The translations under genes and the position numbers were made by a program. Below are positions 44,692-54,307 of a stretch of 64,000 bases of DNA, piece after piece. The DNA is from Desulfomonile tiedjei (GTDB taxonomy: Bacteria; Desulfobacterota; Desulfomonilia; Desulfomonilales; Desulfomonilaceae), in contig JACRDG010000049.1 in NCBI GenBank assembly GCA_016218715.1, positions 1 to 64,000 on the forward strand, read 5' to 3'. Position 1 is the first letter of the stretch. The number at the start of each line of letters is the position of its first letter. The notes beneath the pieces were generated by a model. That model was not told the origin of the DNA and did no database searches. It was given only the letters and a program-made list of their open reading frames with translations.

Positions 44692-45147
44692 TTATTTTAG
44701 CTTGGCCTCCACGTCCTGGATGTATTGTTCGATGGTCTTTTTCACCCCCGCGCGCTTTTCGCGAGCCAAGGCCTCGCGGTACACCTTGAGAGCGGAAGCA
44801 TAGTCTTTCTTTATCTCGTACACCAGTCCCATGAGTCCGTACGCATCCGGGTAGTCGGGGTTGAGTTCGACCGCTTTCCTGAGGTCCTGGATACTCCTGT
44901 CATATTCGCCTTTTTTCGAGTAGGCTATCGCGCGGTTGTGGTACGCTACAAAAAAATTCGGGTTGTCCTGGAGCGACTTGGTAAAGAGGGCGATGGCAGA
45001 GTCCCACTTCTGGACGCGCAGGGCGAATTCCCCTTGCTCGTAATAGTCCAGGTAATCTTCGCCGAAAGCCGGTCCCCACACGGCCAGAGACGCCACAAAA
45101 AAAACAAATAAAACCAAAAGATTGAAGGTCAGTACCCTGCTTCTCAT
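44692..45147 (-). CDS. Exported TPR-repeat protein
   Basis: 151 aa from ATG 45147. A signal peptide (about 1-28, ending PAFGED) precedes three TPR units: AIALFTKSLQDNPNFFVAYH, SIQDLRKAVELNPDYPDAYG and ALKVYREALAREKRAGVKK. A small periplasmic scaffold protein. It lies 284 bases upstream of dsrC on the same strand and is divergent from plsB. The longer frame to 45369 overlaps the plsB promoter and is not supported. Confidence 0.75.
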   Translation of the reverse strand: MRSRVLTFNLLVLFVFFVASLAVWGPAFGEDYLDYYEQGEFALRVQKWDSAIALFTKSLQDNPNFFVAYHNRAIAYSKKGEYDRSIQDLRKAVELNPDYPDAYGLMGLVYEIKKDYASALKVYREALAREKRAGVKKTIEQYIQDVEAKLK

Positions 45148-45374
45148 CCTGCTACCCGTCACCGAAGGTTCGTATATTAGCACAAGCGCGTCTTTGCCAA
45201 GCCTTTCTTTTCGGTCCCGCCCGTTTTTTTGGTTTGCCACAATAGGCTGTTGCCGGTTGGCCCGTAGATTTGATAGCCTTACCGGCAAGCGCGGTCGAGA
45301 AGGTGCACTTCCGAGGGCCGGCGCTATGCTATCCTTACCCGAGCACGGACAAGAGGAGGTTGACAGCATTCAAC

Positions 45375-48020
45375 ATGCACACCATGCGGAAACGACCGGT
45401 GGTTCCCGAATTCCTCCTGAAAGGTGATTTGCCGCACCTCGAGGGCGTTCTCGATGAGAGCCCCCCCTGGCTTCTCGCGCAGCTAATTCGAATTCTCTCG
45501 GCTAAGGTACGCATCGACCAAGAGGTGGTGCGGTTTATCCAGGACGCGGCCCGGAGCGGCCCGGTGGTCTACGCGATCAAGTATCGGAGCCTGTACGACC
45601 TGCATTTCTTGCGAATGCGCTTTGCTGAACTCGATCTTCCGCTCCCGGCCTTTGTGTTCGAGACTTCTGCTTCGCAGCTCGGTTCCGTGGCAAAGTTCTT
45701 CAAAGTGTGGCGGGCGCGCCTTTCGCGGATGCTGCAGTATCGGACGCTCGCCGATCCGGTCTATGCGGAAGCGCTCAAGACGATTCTCCAGGAAGGTGGA
45801 GCCGCGGTGCTCTTCCTCGTGGATGAAAAGACTTCCCGGTCTCGATACGTGTATCCGGAGAGCGATCCGATCAGGATTCTCCTTGATCTTCAGGGACGCA
45901 TAGCCGGCCCTATCACGCTCCTCCCCATGATGATCCTCTACGACCGGAGGCCGAGACGTACGATCAGACCGTTCTGGGAGAGTTTTCTCGGAGATCCCGA
46001 CCGGCCCGGCGTGCTCAGGCGGACCCTGACGCGTATCCGGCAATGGACTGTTCCAGAGCTGCTCGTGGGCGAGCCGGTCTATCTGATAGATCAGTTCGAG
46101 GAGTTCGGTTCAGACAAGACCTGGGAAGAGCTTCCTTTCGAGGTCCGCAGTCAGCTCATTGACTCGGTCAACGCGAGAATCAGGGTGAATCGAGGGCCGG
46201 AAAAACTGTCCCTGACCGAGATCAGGGAGCGTGTTCTCCAGGATCCGCGCGTCCGGAAGGCTGTCGGGGACGCAATGGACAGGGAGAAAAGTTCCGAGCA
46301 GAAAGCGCGCAAGCAAGCAGAGGCTTACGTGGATGAGATCGCTGCAGATCAGAGTATTCAGGCAGCTCATTTCCTCTATTATCTCCTCCGCTGGACCTTT
46401 TCCAAGATCTTCGCGGGAATCGACGCGAGGGAATCGGACTTTTCGACTCTGAAGCGAGCCAACGCGGAAGGGTCCTTGATCTACGTGGCTTGCCATAAGA
46501 GTCACTTCGACTACTTGCTCAGCGGATACCTGAGTTTCATCAATCAAATGGCAATCCCTCATATGGCGGCTGGCAAGAACCTGGCTTTCTGGCCGGTAGG
46601 TCCGATCTTGCGCAAGGGGGGGGCCTTCTTCCTCAGGCGTTCGTTCAAAGGGTTAAACCTGTACACCCACGTGTTTGCTGCGTACGTCAAAGTCCTGGTC
46701 CGGGAGAAGGTGACCATAAACTTCTACATAGAGGGTGGCAGGAGCCGCACCGGGAAACTTCTCCCGCCCAAGGTCGGGCTGTTGGCCTTCCTGCTTCAGG
46801 CCGTCGAGGAGGGGGCTGTCACCGACCTGACCTTTGTTCCTACATTCATCGGGTACGACCAGATCCCCGAAGAGGATTCTTACTTGCGGGAATTGGCCGG
46901 GCGAGAGAAGCGTAAGGAGAGCTTCTCCTCCATCATTCGGGCTCGGAAGATCCTCGAAAAGAGCTTTGGTAGAGTGTACGTCCGGTTCCACGAGCCAGTC
47001 TCTTTTCGGGAATTCTGCAGACAGTGGTCTCCCGAGGCGAATGTCTGCGACCTTTCCTCAAGAGAAAACCGGAAGCTCACCAGTGATTTTGCCTATCATC
47101 TGATGCATGGAATTGTGCGGTCGGGCGTGGTGACTCCCCCTGAGTTGGTGGCTGCCGGCCTCGTCTGTTCGGGAAAGACGCGGGTTCCGTTGCACTCCCT
47201 TTTCGAGGCCGTTGACTGCTTCTCAGGCTTACTCCAGAGCGAGGAGGTCGAATTCGCCGACAGCCTGGCCAACCCCTCGAGCGCTTACGAGACGGCCCTG
47301 GGACTCTTCAGCGCTCGCGGCCTTGTCTCAATGGACTCTGACTCGACCGGATCGAACGGCGGAGGGATCTGCGTTATCGAAGAACAGAGGAGGGTCAATC
47401 TCGAATTCTACAAGAATTCGCTCGTGAATTATCTGTGGCCAGCGTCTCTCTTGGCCACCGTCTTTCTGAAGCACAACACGCGGTCGGCGGAAATGACCGC
47501 TGAAATGAAAGACGACTTCCGCAGTCTGGTCGATCTGTTCGGCAAGGAATTCATCACGGATCCTCTGGTGCCCGAGGAACAGCTTGTGGAGAGAGCCCTG
47601 GATGCCTTCGGCCGAAACGGCTGGATCGGTTTTTCCGAAGGTATGGAGCAGGCACGTGGCTACGAGCCGCTGGAATCGCTCAGGGGCATTCTCGCCGATC
47701 TGTTTGAGGTCTATTATCTGGTCCTGGTCGCTGCTGCGACGGCTCCGGATGCGGGGCTGAGCCTGAAGGATCTGGCACGGCGCATGGCCAGCTTCGCGAA
47801 AGAGTTGCGGCGGGAGCACGCGGATCTCGGCGCGCCTTCATTACCTATGGTCACAGTCGGGAATGCTCTGGCCAGGATGGCAGAAACGGGTGTGCTCCAC
47901 TACAGCGCGGCCAGGAAGTTGCTGAGGGGCGTCCGAAACAGGGAGAAAGTGCGCCTAATGACCCGTCTTCTGGGGGAGTGCCTCGTGGGGAGAATCACCG
48001 CCCGCGATGCGATCTCCTGA
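45375..48020 (+). CDS. plsB: Glycerol-3-phosphate acyltransferase (PlsB-like)
   Basis: About 881 aa. The acyltransferase block has VACHKSHFDYLLSGYLSFIN (HxxxxD with His and Asp), AFFLRRSFKGLNLY, FYIEGGRSRTGKLLPPK and TFVPTFIGYDQI, the four motifs of PlsB/GPAT. The long N- and C-terminal regions are usual for PlsB. It acylates sn-1 of glycerol-3-phosphate at the membrane, the first step of phospholipid synthesis. AGGAGG lies 15 bases before ATG 45375, so the exact start (another ATG is at 45384) is uncertain. The 3' end overlaps the convergent gene by 26 bases. Confidence 0.9.
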   Translation: MHTMRKRPVVPEFLLKGDLPHLEGVLDESPPWLLAQLIRILSAKVRIDQEVVRFIQDAARSGPVVYAIKYRSLYDLHFLRMRFAELDLPLPAFVFETSASQLGSVAKFFKVWRARLSRMLQYRTLADPVYAEALKTILQEGGAAVLFLVDEKTSRSRYVYPESDPIRILLDLQGRIAGPITLLPMMILYDRRPRRTIRPFWESFLGDPDRPGVLRRTLTRIRQWTVPELLVGEPVYLIDQFEEFGSDKTWEELPFEVRSQLIDSVNARIRVNRGPEKLSLTEIRERVLQDPRVRKAVGDAMDREKSSEQKARKQAEAYVDEIAADQSIQAAHFLYYLLRWTFSKIFAGIDARESDFSTLKRANAEGSLIYVACHKSHFDYLLSGYLSFINQMAIPHMAAGKNLAFWPVGPILRKGGAFFLRRSFKGLNLYTHVFAAYVKVLVREKVTINFYIEGGRSRTGKLLPPKVGLLAFLLQAVEEGAVTDLTFVPTFIGYDQIPEEDSYLRELAGREKRKESFSSIIRARKILEKSFGRVYVRFHEPVSFREFCRQWSPEANVCDLSSRENRKLTSDFAYHLMHGIVRSGVVTPPELVAAGLVCSGKTRVPLHSLFEAVDCFSGLLQSEEVEFADSLANPSSAYETALGLFSARGLVSMDSDSTGSNGGGICVIEEQRRVNLEFYKNSLVNYLWPASLLATVFLKHNTRSAEMTAEMKDDFRSLVDLFGKEFITDPLVPEEQLVERALDAFGRNGWIGFSEGMEQARGYEPLESLRGILADLFEVYYLVLVAAATAPDAGLSLKDLARRMASFAKELRREHADLGAPSLPMVTVGNALARMAETGVLHYSAARKLLRGVRNREKVRLMTRLLGECLVGRITARDAIS

Positions 48021-48345
48021 ACTCCGCGCCCTTTCTGGTAAAGACGTCTTCTCCGTGGCCGGTGACCCCATAGCCGCCATATCGATCGAACCATTCCTTC
48101 GTTGCCGTCATCGTGTGTTCGAAAGCCACGTCGTGAGTCACCATAAGGGGATTGAGCCACCGATGGACACAGAAGTGCGCTTCGTAGGGATCCTGTCTCT
48201 GAGACGGATACAGTCCCTGCCGTATGAGCGGATAGTCCACTGATTCGGGCATGACCTTCATGCTCGCCACCGGATCTGCCGAGCAGGGGAGGCTCAGGGC
48301 GAGAAGCACCAGACAGCAGAGTGCGAATTTGGAAATGTTATTCAT
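47995..48345 (-). CDS. Exported hypothetical protein, 116 aa
   Basis: A signal peptide (MNNISKFALCCLVLLALSLP, cleavage about CSA-D) is followed by a small domain rich in aromatic and His residues (HFCVHRWLNPLMVTHDVAFE; EWFDRYGGYGVTGHGEDVF). No family recognised. ATG 48345 starts the signal peptide; a longer frame is unsupported. Convergent with plsB, overlapping its 3' end. Confidence 0.6.
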   Translation of the reverse strand: MNNISKFALCCLVLLALSLPCSADPVASMKVMPESVDYPLIRQGLYPSQRQDPYEAHFCVHRWLNPLMVTHDVAFEHTMTATKEWFDRYGGYGVTGHGEDVFTRKGAEFRRSHRGR

Positions 48346-48500
48346 TGGATACTCCGTTATGGACACGGGATAAATCTCTGGTTCCATCAAGCTTTGTCTA
48401 AGAATAGCACATATGCTGTTGATTTGGCAAGACTAATATGTAGACGCCGCCTTAGCTATTGACAAAGAGTGTGCCATCCGCTAGTTCTGACGGAGATTGT

Positions 48501-48577
48501 CGGGGCGTAGCGCAGTCTGGTAGCGTACCTGAATGGGGTTCAGGTGGTCGCTGGTTCAAATCCAGTCGCCCCGACCA
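48501..48577 (+). tRNA. tRNA-Pro (GGG)
   Basis: A 77-nt cloverleaf with acceptor stem CGGGGCG/CGCCCCG, the anticodon arm CCTGA-ATGGGGT-TCAGG giving anticodon GGG, a T arm containing GGTTCAAATCC and an encoded CCA. The C1-G72 type acceptor start is typical of bacterial tRNA-Pro. A rho-independent terminator follows. Confidence 0.95.
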
Positions 48578-48592
48578 CGAACTCTACCGAGG

Positions 48593-48631
48593 AACCGCCG
48601 AGTCGCAGTGACGAGCGACGGCGGTTTTTTT
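48593..48631 (+). terminator. Rho-independent terminator of tRNA-Pro
   Basis: AACCGCCG (48593-48600) pairs with CGGCGGTT (48619-48626), with GTCGC/GCGAC continuing the stem inside, followed by seven T residues (48625-48631). Confidence 0.85.
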
Positions 48632-48899
48632 GCGCTTCAGGACAACCCGAACACCTATATTGTGCGCACCGGGGTGGAACTCACCTTGGGAGCAATGCTG
48701 TTGATTTGGGGAAGACCTTGTCAACCGCAAACCGGCAAGCAAACCATCCCTGAAGAACTCTACTGACGCAGATGATGAGGTTGTGGTAACGGGTTTCGGG
48801 GACAGACCCGCCACGGTGCAGTTCAGTCGGACATCGAGAACGAAGCCTGAGGCGATACGGCGAGCTTCCGGAACCAGGCTGCCCTGAAGGCGTTTCAAA
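48632..48899. other. Intergenic region, nothing recognised
   Basis: Between the tRNA terminator and the flippase gene no supported gene or strong structure is seen; the promoter of the flippase gene should be here. Confidence 0.5.
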
Positions 48900-50282
48900 A
48901 TGGCTCGTGAGTTCTTGAAAGTGTGGGTGGCTCGCTGGCAAGGGTTGAGCGGTGGAACGGTCAACCAGCGAATCTTTCGTGCCACCCTGACTGTCTCCTT
49001 GATGACAGCCGTTGTCACCCTGGGCTTCTTGCTGAGAGATTTGATCATCGCAGGATGGTTCGGGACTGGTGACGAGCTGGACGCCTTTCTGATAGCTCTT
49101 CTCGTGCCGTGGACGACCCTGAACGTCCTGGCGGCAGCTTTTAGCGGGGCTGTGATCCCTCCGTTCATACGCATCAGACAGCAAGAGGGGGAAGAATCCG
49201 CACAGCGATTCTTTTCCCAGGTCATATCATTGAGTGCCGCAGCCTTGTTGGCTGCGACGGTGGTCCTTGCTGCGACGGGCCCGTGGTTGTTGGCGGCGTT
49301 CGGGTCGGGTTTCGCCCCGGAAAAGTTGGCGCTGACACGGTCGCTGTTTCATGTGCTCCTGCCCATTCTTTTCGTCGGCGGGATGAGCAAGATGCTGGCA
49401 GCGATTCTCAATGCAGGCGAACGATTTGCCTTGGCCGCGCTCGTCCCTGCGATAGGACCCGTTACCGCAGTCTTGGCGGTCCTGGTAGGGGCAGGCAGAT
49501 GGGGAATTCTCGCTCTGGCGGTCGGCACAACCTGCGGATACTTCCTGGAGTTCGTGCTCCTGGGAGTTGCCTTGAGACGGCGAGGCCTCTGGCCGGTTCC
49601 CCAATGGCCCACGATGGATCCGGCGACCCGGCAGGTAGCGGTTCAGTACGGGTACCTGTTGATGGCGGTCCTCTTCCAGAATTGTCTGGCGCCCACGGAC
49701 CAGATCCTTGCAGCCTCGCTCAGTTCGGGGAGCGTGTCGGCCTTGAATTATGCGACCAAGCTCACGGGATCTCTGATGGGTCTTGGTCCGGCAGCACTCG
49801 AGGCCGCTGCTTTGCCCTATTTGTCCGTTCTCGCGGGCAGAGGGGATGAGCGCTCGACGCAGCACACGTTCACGACGTACACGTTCCTTGCCATGGTGAC
49901 CACGATTCCTATGGCCGCGGCGATCATCGTGTTCTCCGAACCTGTGATCGGGATTGTGTTTCAAAGAGGGGCGTTTACCGCCGCGGACACTTCGCTGGTG
50001 GCGGGAGTACAGGCCTACTGGGCCATGCAATTGCCCTTTGGCACGATAATGGTTCTGGGATTCAGGGCCTTGAGCGCCTCAGGGAGGAATAGCGCGCTGG
50101 CCGGCATCGGGCTTTTCAACGCAGTCCTCAACGGCGTCCTCGGGTATGCCCTGATGTTCGCGATGTCCGTGCAAGGGATTGCGTTGGCCACTACGATCAC
50201 GTATGCGGCCGGAGCAATAGTCACCTACTCGATCGTGCGCATGATGAGCACCCAAGGGAGCCGGCACCACCACTCACCGTGA
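48900..50282 (+). CDS. murJ: MurJ/MviN-family lipid flippase
   Basis: 460 aa with 12-14 transmembrane helices of the MOP superfamily. MviN/MurJ marks include LRDLIIAGWFGTGDELDAFL, FSGAVIPPFIRIRQQEGEES and VFQRGAFTAADTSLVAGVQA. MurJ flips lipid II for cell wall synthesis; relatives flip other polyprenyl-linked sugars. The neighbour is a large membrane glycosyltransferase-like protein, so a role in an envelope polysaccharide is also possible. It has no strong ribosome binding site (GAAGG nine bases upstream). Confidence 0.85.
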   Translation: MAREFLKVWVARWQGLSGGTVNQRIFRATLTVSLMTAVVTLGFLLRDLIIAGWFGTGDELDAFLIALLVPWTTLNVLAAAFSGAVIPPFIRIRQQEGEESAQRFFSQVISLSAAALLAATVVLAATGPWLLAAFGSGFAPEKLALTRSLFHVLLPILFVGGMSKMLAAILNAGERFALAALVPAIGPVTAVLAVLVGAGRWGILALAVGTTCGYFLEFVLLGVALRRRGLWPVPQWPTMDPATRQVAVQYGYLLMAVLFQNCLAPTDQILAASLSSGSVSALNYATKLTGSLMGLGPAALEAAALPYLSVLAGRGDERSTQHTFTTYTFLAMVTTIPMAAAIIVFSEPVIGIVFQRGAFTAADTSLVAGVQAYWAMQLPFGTIMVLGFRALSASGRNSALAGIGLFNAVLNGVLGYALMFAMSVQGIALATTITYAAGAIVTYSIVRMMSTQGSRHHHSP

Positions 50283-50673
50283 TGACGGCATCGCCATGGA
50301 CGAATCGCCTCCAAAACTGACCGTGCGGCCGACAGGTATTCAGTCCCGCTCGGTACGGTCCTTTGGCGGCGGGCACCGGCGAAAATACGGTGTGCAAAAG
50401 ACCTTCCCCGTGCACACTTACCTTTTCCCTTGACCTCCCCATCGTGTTGCGGTATCTGCTCTTCTGCGGGCGTGTCCTCAAATTTGTGCTTCCCGGGCGT
50501 CTGAAGGGATGACGTACTGCTGTCACTCAGGCTTGACAGCAACCGTCGGTGCTGCGCCCCCGGCAATCACGGTCCTTTCTGGCCTGGCGATCGACGAGAC
50601 GAAATTCCTGGGGAGAGCGAACCTGTCACAAGCTCAAGGATGATGTTCCCAGGAAGAGGATATTGGGGCTGGA
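50283..50673. other. Intergenic region, nothing recognised
   Basis: About 390 bases between two plus-strand genes. AAAATACGGTGTGCAAAAGA near 50384 resembles the recurring AAATACGGTGT motif; otherwise no gene or RNA is seen. Confidence 0.45.
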
Positions 50674-52857
50674 ATGGCTTTGTGGGACAGATTTAACGCG
50701 ACACGATATAACGTTCTCGTCTCCTTGAGCGAAAACCCCCGTACTCAACGAGCGGTTTCCCGAATTGTGCTGCTAGTTGGAATCCTCGTCTGGATGGTCG
50801 TCCAGGGGTACTTCGTGTCGACGACCGTCCATGAAAAGGCCCTCCCTCCTGAACCGAAAGATGCGCTGACCTACATAGTGAAGTCGAGGCAGCTTGAGGA
50901 GTGTCCACGCCAGGATTGCCTTGCCATTCAAGACCTGCGCAAACAGTTCTATGTTGCTTCCTCGACCCCTGAAGAAGCTGCCGAGCGATGGCAGGCAGGA
51001 TCGAAAATATTTCCTGTGTACCATCCGTTCTTGTCTGCGATCTTCATCGGCCTGACGAAGTTCGGAATGGGGCTTGTCGAAGCGCACAACTGGGTGTGGA
51101 CCGCCGCGCCCGTCTTGTTCGGCCTGGCTTTCGCATACCTTCTCTCCGCGCTCTGGGGACCGGCTGCGGCCGGAATCGCCCTGATATTGCTGAGCTTCAC
51201 GGTATTCCCTGACACGGGTCTCCATCATGTTGTTCCCTCAAATCTGGCCATGGCAATTGGCTGCATCGTATGGGCTCGAATCATAACCAAGCGCGGCGAT
51301 GCCCCTTGGGCTACGGTGGCCGGCGCGTTCATTCTGGTCACCATGCACCCCATGGGCCGGCTGTATACGGTAATCGCGGTGTTGACCGCCGCAGTGGTCT
51401 CGGATTTTCGTCTCAGGAGCCGAACCTGGCTCGCACTGGGTCTGGCCTTCTCAATGCTCTGGTTACCTCGCCTCTTGCGATGGCTGACCGATATTCAGGG
51501 ATTGGTAGTAAGCACCCCGCTCTTTGTTCACGGGAAATCCTGGCTGGACTTGCTCCAGGAGGAATTAGCCGGCACCGCGGCAACAATCCTCCAGGTATGT
51601 GTTGAAGTGGTCAGACTCCAGGACAGCCTGTTCGGTCATTTTGCGCTGTTCTTCGGTGCGGTGGCGATCGGTTTCATCGCGGCGCCTCCGGAACGGAGAA
51701 GCATCGCTCTTAGAGTAACGGTCCTCTATTTCTGCTTCTTCCTTCTCGCTCTGTTCGTGGTGTCCACCCATCCTGCGGACATAGTACTGCGCATGTGGAC
51801 GCCTCTGGTGGTCATTCTGCAAGGAGCGGTCGGGTACGGCGTTTGCGAAATGTGGTCCAGGAGCGCCAAGAGTCTGGCTGCAGGCACCGGCCGGAGAGGC
51901 GGGGGAATTCATTTCACCGCTGAGTTGGCGTGGCCGCTCGTGCTGCTTGCGGTCCTGTCGGGCTATGTGTGTCAGAGAGGGGTGCTCGGATCGGAACAAA
52001 TCATCTCGATGCGGCAATACGTGATTAACCGGCAGCCCCTAAAACTGTGCCCATCCCAGCCGGCTCTCCTGATGTCCGAGGCAAAACCCGGGGATCGCGT
52101 GCTGTACACCAGTGTGATCGTGATGCCGTACTACTTCGTCCATGAAGCAATGAAACTGGGCGCAGTTTACTACCATCCCGCGCTGGAGTCCTTCCTGAGC
52201 GGGACGGGATGGCTTACGAGGCCCGATCTGCGCTTCGCGGTCACGTACAACCCCACCGTGTATCGTCCGGAATTCGCCGGAACGCGTGAAATCGACTGGT
52301 GGATCAGCATGCCGGATTTCCGATTCTCACCCCTGTCCACCCCGAAGACTGCGCAGCCGCTGAGCCGCGAGGGGGTGCTCAGATCAACGGATTTCAGTTA
52401 CCTGGACATAGAACCCGCAGATCCCTCATCTGCCCGCAAGTTCAGGCTTCATGTCAAGAATTCAGGGGGCGCGTCCACGCTGGAGGTCAATCCGCTCGGT
52501 CGTGACGGCGAGCCTGTTCCCGCATCTGCGGTCAAGATCGTCATCAAGGCGGATTGGACCGACTGGATCGATCTGGACTTCACGTCAGTCCCCGAGGCAA
52601 AACGGTTCAGGCTGGTATTCCCCACAGGAGCAAGCAGGGGTTATGGTATCGACGCCATAGTCTTCGGCCCTGAGACAAACCTTCACTGGCCGTGGAACGA
52701 GAGGGCCGCCGTCATATTCATGCCGCGTGATTGTTGTGCCGGCCCGATCCGAGTCAGCTTCGACCCGGTCAATCTGTTGCCGGAACCTCTGAGGCAGAGG
52801 AAAGTCACGGTTCTCGACGACTGCGGATCGTCGGTACTCCTGGAAATCGCTCGCTAA
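50674..52857 (+). CDS. Large membrane protein, glycosyltransferase-like
   Basis: 727 aa. One helix at ~28-48, then an extracytoplasmic stretch (TYIVKSRQLEECPRQDCLAI), about nine more helices to ~residue 445, and a ~270-residue C-terminal extracytoplasmic domain. The architecture is that of GT-C fold glycosyltransferases or polysaccharide-assembly proteins, but no catalytic motif can be named with certainty. It follows the flippase gene by 391 bases on the same strand, which fits a role in envelope sugar transfer (inference). Confidence 0.6.
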   Translation: MALWDRFNATRYNVLVSLSENPRTQRAVSRIVLLVGILVWMVVQGYFVSTTVHEKALPPEPKDALTYIVKSRQLEECPRQDCLAIQDLRKQFYVASSTPEEAAERWQAGSKIFPVYHPFLSAIFIGLTKFGMGLVEAHNWVWTAAPVLFGLAFAYLLSALWGPAAAGIALILLSFTVFPDTGLHHVVPSNLAMAIGCIVWARIITKRGDAPWATVAGAFILVTMHPMGRLYTVIAVLTAAVVSDFRLRSRTWLALGLAFSMLWLPRLLRWLTDIQGLVVSTPLFVHGKSWLDLLQEELAGTAATILQVCVEVVRLQDSLFGHFALFFGAVAIGFIAAPPERRSIALRVTVLYFCFFLLALFVVSTHPADIVLRMWTPLVVILQGAVGYGVCEMWSRSAKSLAAGTGRRGGGIHFTAELAWPLVLLAVLSGYVCQRGVLGSEQIISMRQYVINRQPLKLCPSQPALLMSEAKPGDRVLYTSVIVMPYYFVHEAMKLGAVYYHPALESFLSGTGWLTRPDLRFAVTYNPTVYRPEFAGTREIDWWISMPDFRFSPLSTPKTAQPLSREGVLRSTDFSYLDIEPADPSSARKFRLHVKNSGGASTLEVNPLGRDGEPVPASAVKIVIKADWTDWIDLDFTSVPEAKRFRLVFPTGASRGYGIDAIVFGPETNLHWPWNERAAVIFMPRDCCAGPIRVSFDPVNLLPEPLRQRKVTVLDDCGSSVLLEIAR

Positions 52858-52910
52858 CTTCAGGATTTCGTAAATACGGTGTCGCTCATGGGCCAGCTCT
52901 TGGCCGTTCA

Positions 52911-52966
52911 GTGAGGCCGGCATCTTGCCGGTCCATAAGATATGACAGGCAGGATGCCTGTCCCAC
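52911..52966. repeat. Dispersed palindromic repeats, families A and A2 in tandem
   Basis: GCCGGCATCTTGCCGGTC (52916-52933) is the family A core; GACAGGCAGGATGCCTGTC (52944-52962) is the A2 core. They stand ten bases apart, as in many composite REP elements. Confidence 0.65.
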
Positions 52967-53104
52967 AAATACAACCTAAGAGGACGCGGTGGTTGACACA
53001 AACCGCGTCCTGCGAGAATCCGTGACCACATTTATGAAATGGAGCACTAAGTGCTCTGTGGCGTAAATACGGTCGCGTATTTTGCGACACCCACCAGTGC
53101 TGCA

Positions 53105-53325
53105 TGTTGCGTCCCGGAGGGACGCACCTTTAATAGCCACGGGTTTCAACCCGTGGAACGAATGCCCCGACGAAGACGGTCTGGACCCTGAAGGGGCCCA
53201 CCAACCCCGCAATCCAGGGCTCGTGCCTGGGCGACCCCTTCAGGGTCGTTTTCGGACAACCATTGGCCCCCTCATTCCACGGGTTGAAACCCGTGGCTAC
53301 CGTTGGTCAGCCCCTTCGGGGCTGC
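53105..53325. repeat. Cluster of palindromes with CCACGGGTT units
   Basis: CCACGGGTTTCAACCCGTGG at 53137-53156 and CCACGGGTTGAAACCCGTGG at 53277-53296 are nearly identical perfect palindromes 140 bases apart. Between and beside them are GCGTCCCGGAGGGACGC (53109-53125), the paired arms GACCCTGAAGGGG (near 53184) and CCCCTTCAGGGTC (near 53235), and AGCCCCTTCGGGGCT (near 53310). All are hairpin-forming, non-coding units. Confidence 0.75.
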
Positions 53326-53506
53326 GCAGTTGTTCTGAATTCGAGACCGTATTTGCGAAACGTAGCACTAAGCGTAAGCCCGGCCAGCGCTTCGGATCAA
53401 CGGGCACGGGTACTCTACAGTACGCTACACGTGTCCGTGGGGCCGAACCGGCAATGCTTCGTGACGGCCTCGGCCAGTCGGGGAGCATCCGTCAGGGCAG
53501 ACCCTT

Positions 53507-53779
53507 CTACCGGTCCTCGAATTGCCTGTCAAAGTCCTTCCAGTACGAGCGATCGCATCTCAGCACGCAGTTCGAGTAGCCCAGTGCGCCTGCACCGCCG
53601 ACAGCGGGCGGAAGAAGGTCCACCCCTCCGTAAGCCTCGTTACAATCGATCTTGCACTGCTCGTATCGGTCCCAAGTGGCGCCGGGCGGTTCTGCGGCCG
53701 ATGCTGAAACGACGTGCACCAGGCCGACCAGGAATACGACCCCCGTGGCCGCGACGATGATAGTGTTTACTGGCTTCAT
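53507..53779 (-). CDS. Small exported cysteine-containing protein, 90 aa
   Basis: The signal peptide MKPVNTIIVAATGVVFLVGL (cleavage about ASA-A) leads to a ~60-residue mature part with four cysteines in YEQCKIDCNEAY and SNCVLRCDRSYW, a repeated CxxxC pattern that could hold two disulfides. No family recognised. AAAGGAGG stands before the ATG at 53779. The longer frame to 54130 is not supported. Confidence 0.6.
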   Translation of the reverse strand: MKPVNTIIVAATGVVFLVGLVHVVSASAAEPPGATWDRYEQCKIDCNEAYGGVDLLPPAVGGAGALGYSNCVLRCDRSYWKDFDRQFEDR

Positions 53780-54307
53780 GCTTCCGGCCTCCTTTTGCGT
53801 TTCAGGATCATCCTCCCATACGTTAACGGTGATTCTCCGAAAGGCAAGGTACGGACAGAGGGCAACACCGTTGGGACCCGTGCGGAATACTCGCTGCCGA
53901 AAGTTGACCCAACATCCTTGTTCTGTTACTATCATAGTCCTGGAGCAACTCGTTCTTCCGTCATGACCGGGACCGGGTCGTTCCGAGGCGCACCGTAAAA
54001 CGCCGCTGCGATACGAACGCAGGCAAGGCCGCCGTTTGCAGGAACATTCGGATACGGCGATCCAGCTCCTTCGAAAAGACACACAGTATCCACGTGTTGC
54101 GCAAATAACCCAAAGACTAACGTACGCCAAGCATCATTGCTCTCTTGATACGGCACACAAGGCTTCCAACCGGAATACCCGTGCCATATGGGTTGGAGTT
54201 GACCGACTCAGAATTCGGAGATCTGCGTCACCGAACCTTTTGAGTCGCGGCCCTTCACATGCCCCGTCCACTCGGGGGAGGCATCCAGACGATCCCAGGA
54301 GGCTATC
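53780..54307. other. Intergenic region, nothing recognised
   Basis: About 530 bases between divergent genes; no supported gene. Promoters of the small exported protein and of fadD should lie here. Confidence 0.5.

Larger units (their letters stand above)
52858..53506. other. Repeat-rich intergenic region
   Basis: About 650 bases without a gene. It holds a family A unit (52911-52934), an A2 unit (52944-52966), the motif AAATACGGTGTCGC (52872-52885) and a cluster of different palindromes at 53105-53325. Confidence 0.6.

Noticed and set aside
53105-53325. CRISPR array
   Set aside because: The repeated palindromes are too few and irregularly spaced, with no uniform spacers and no cas genes.
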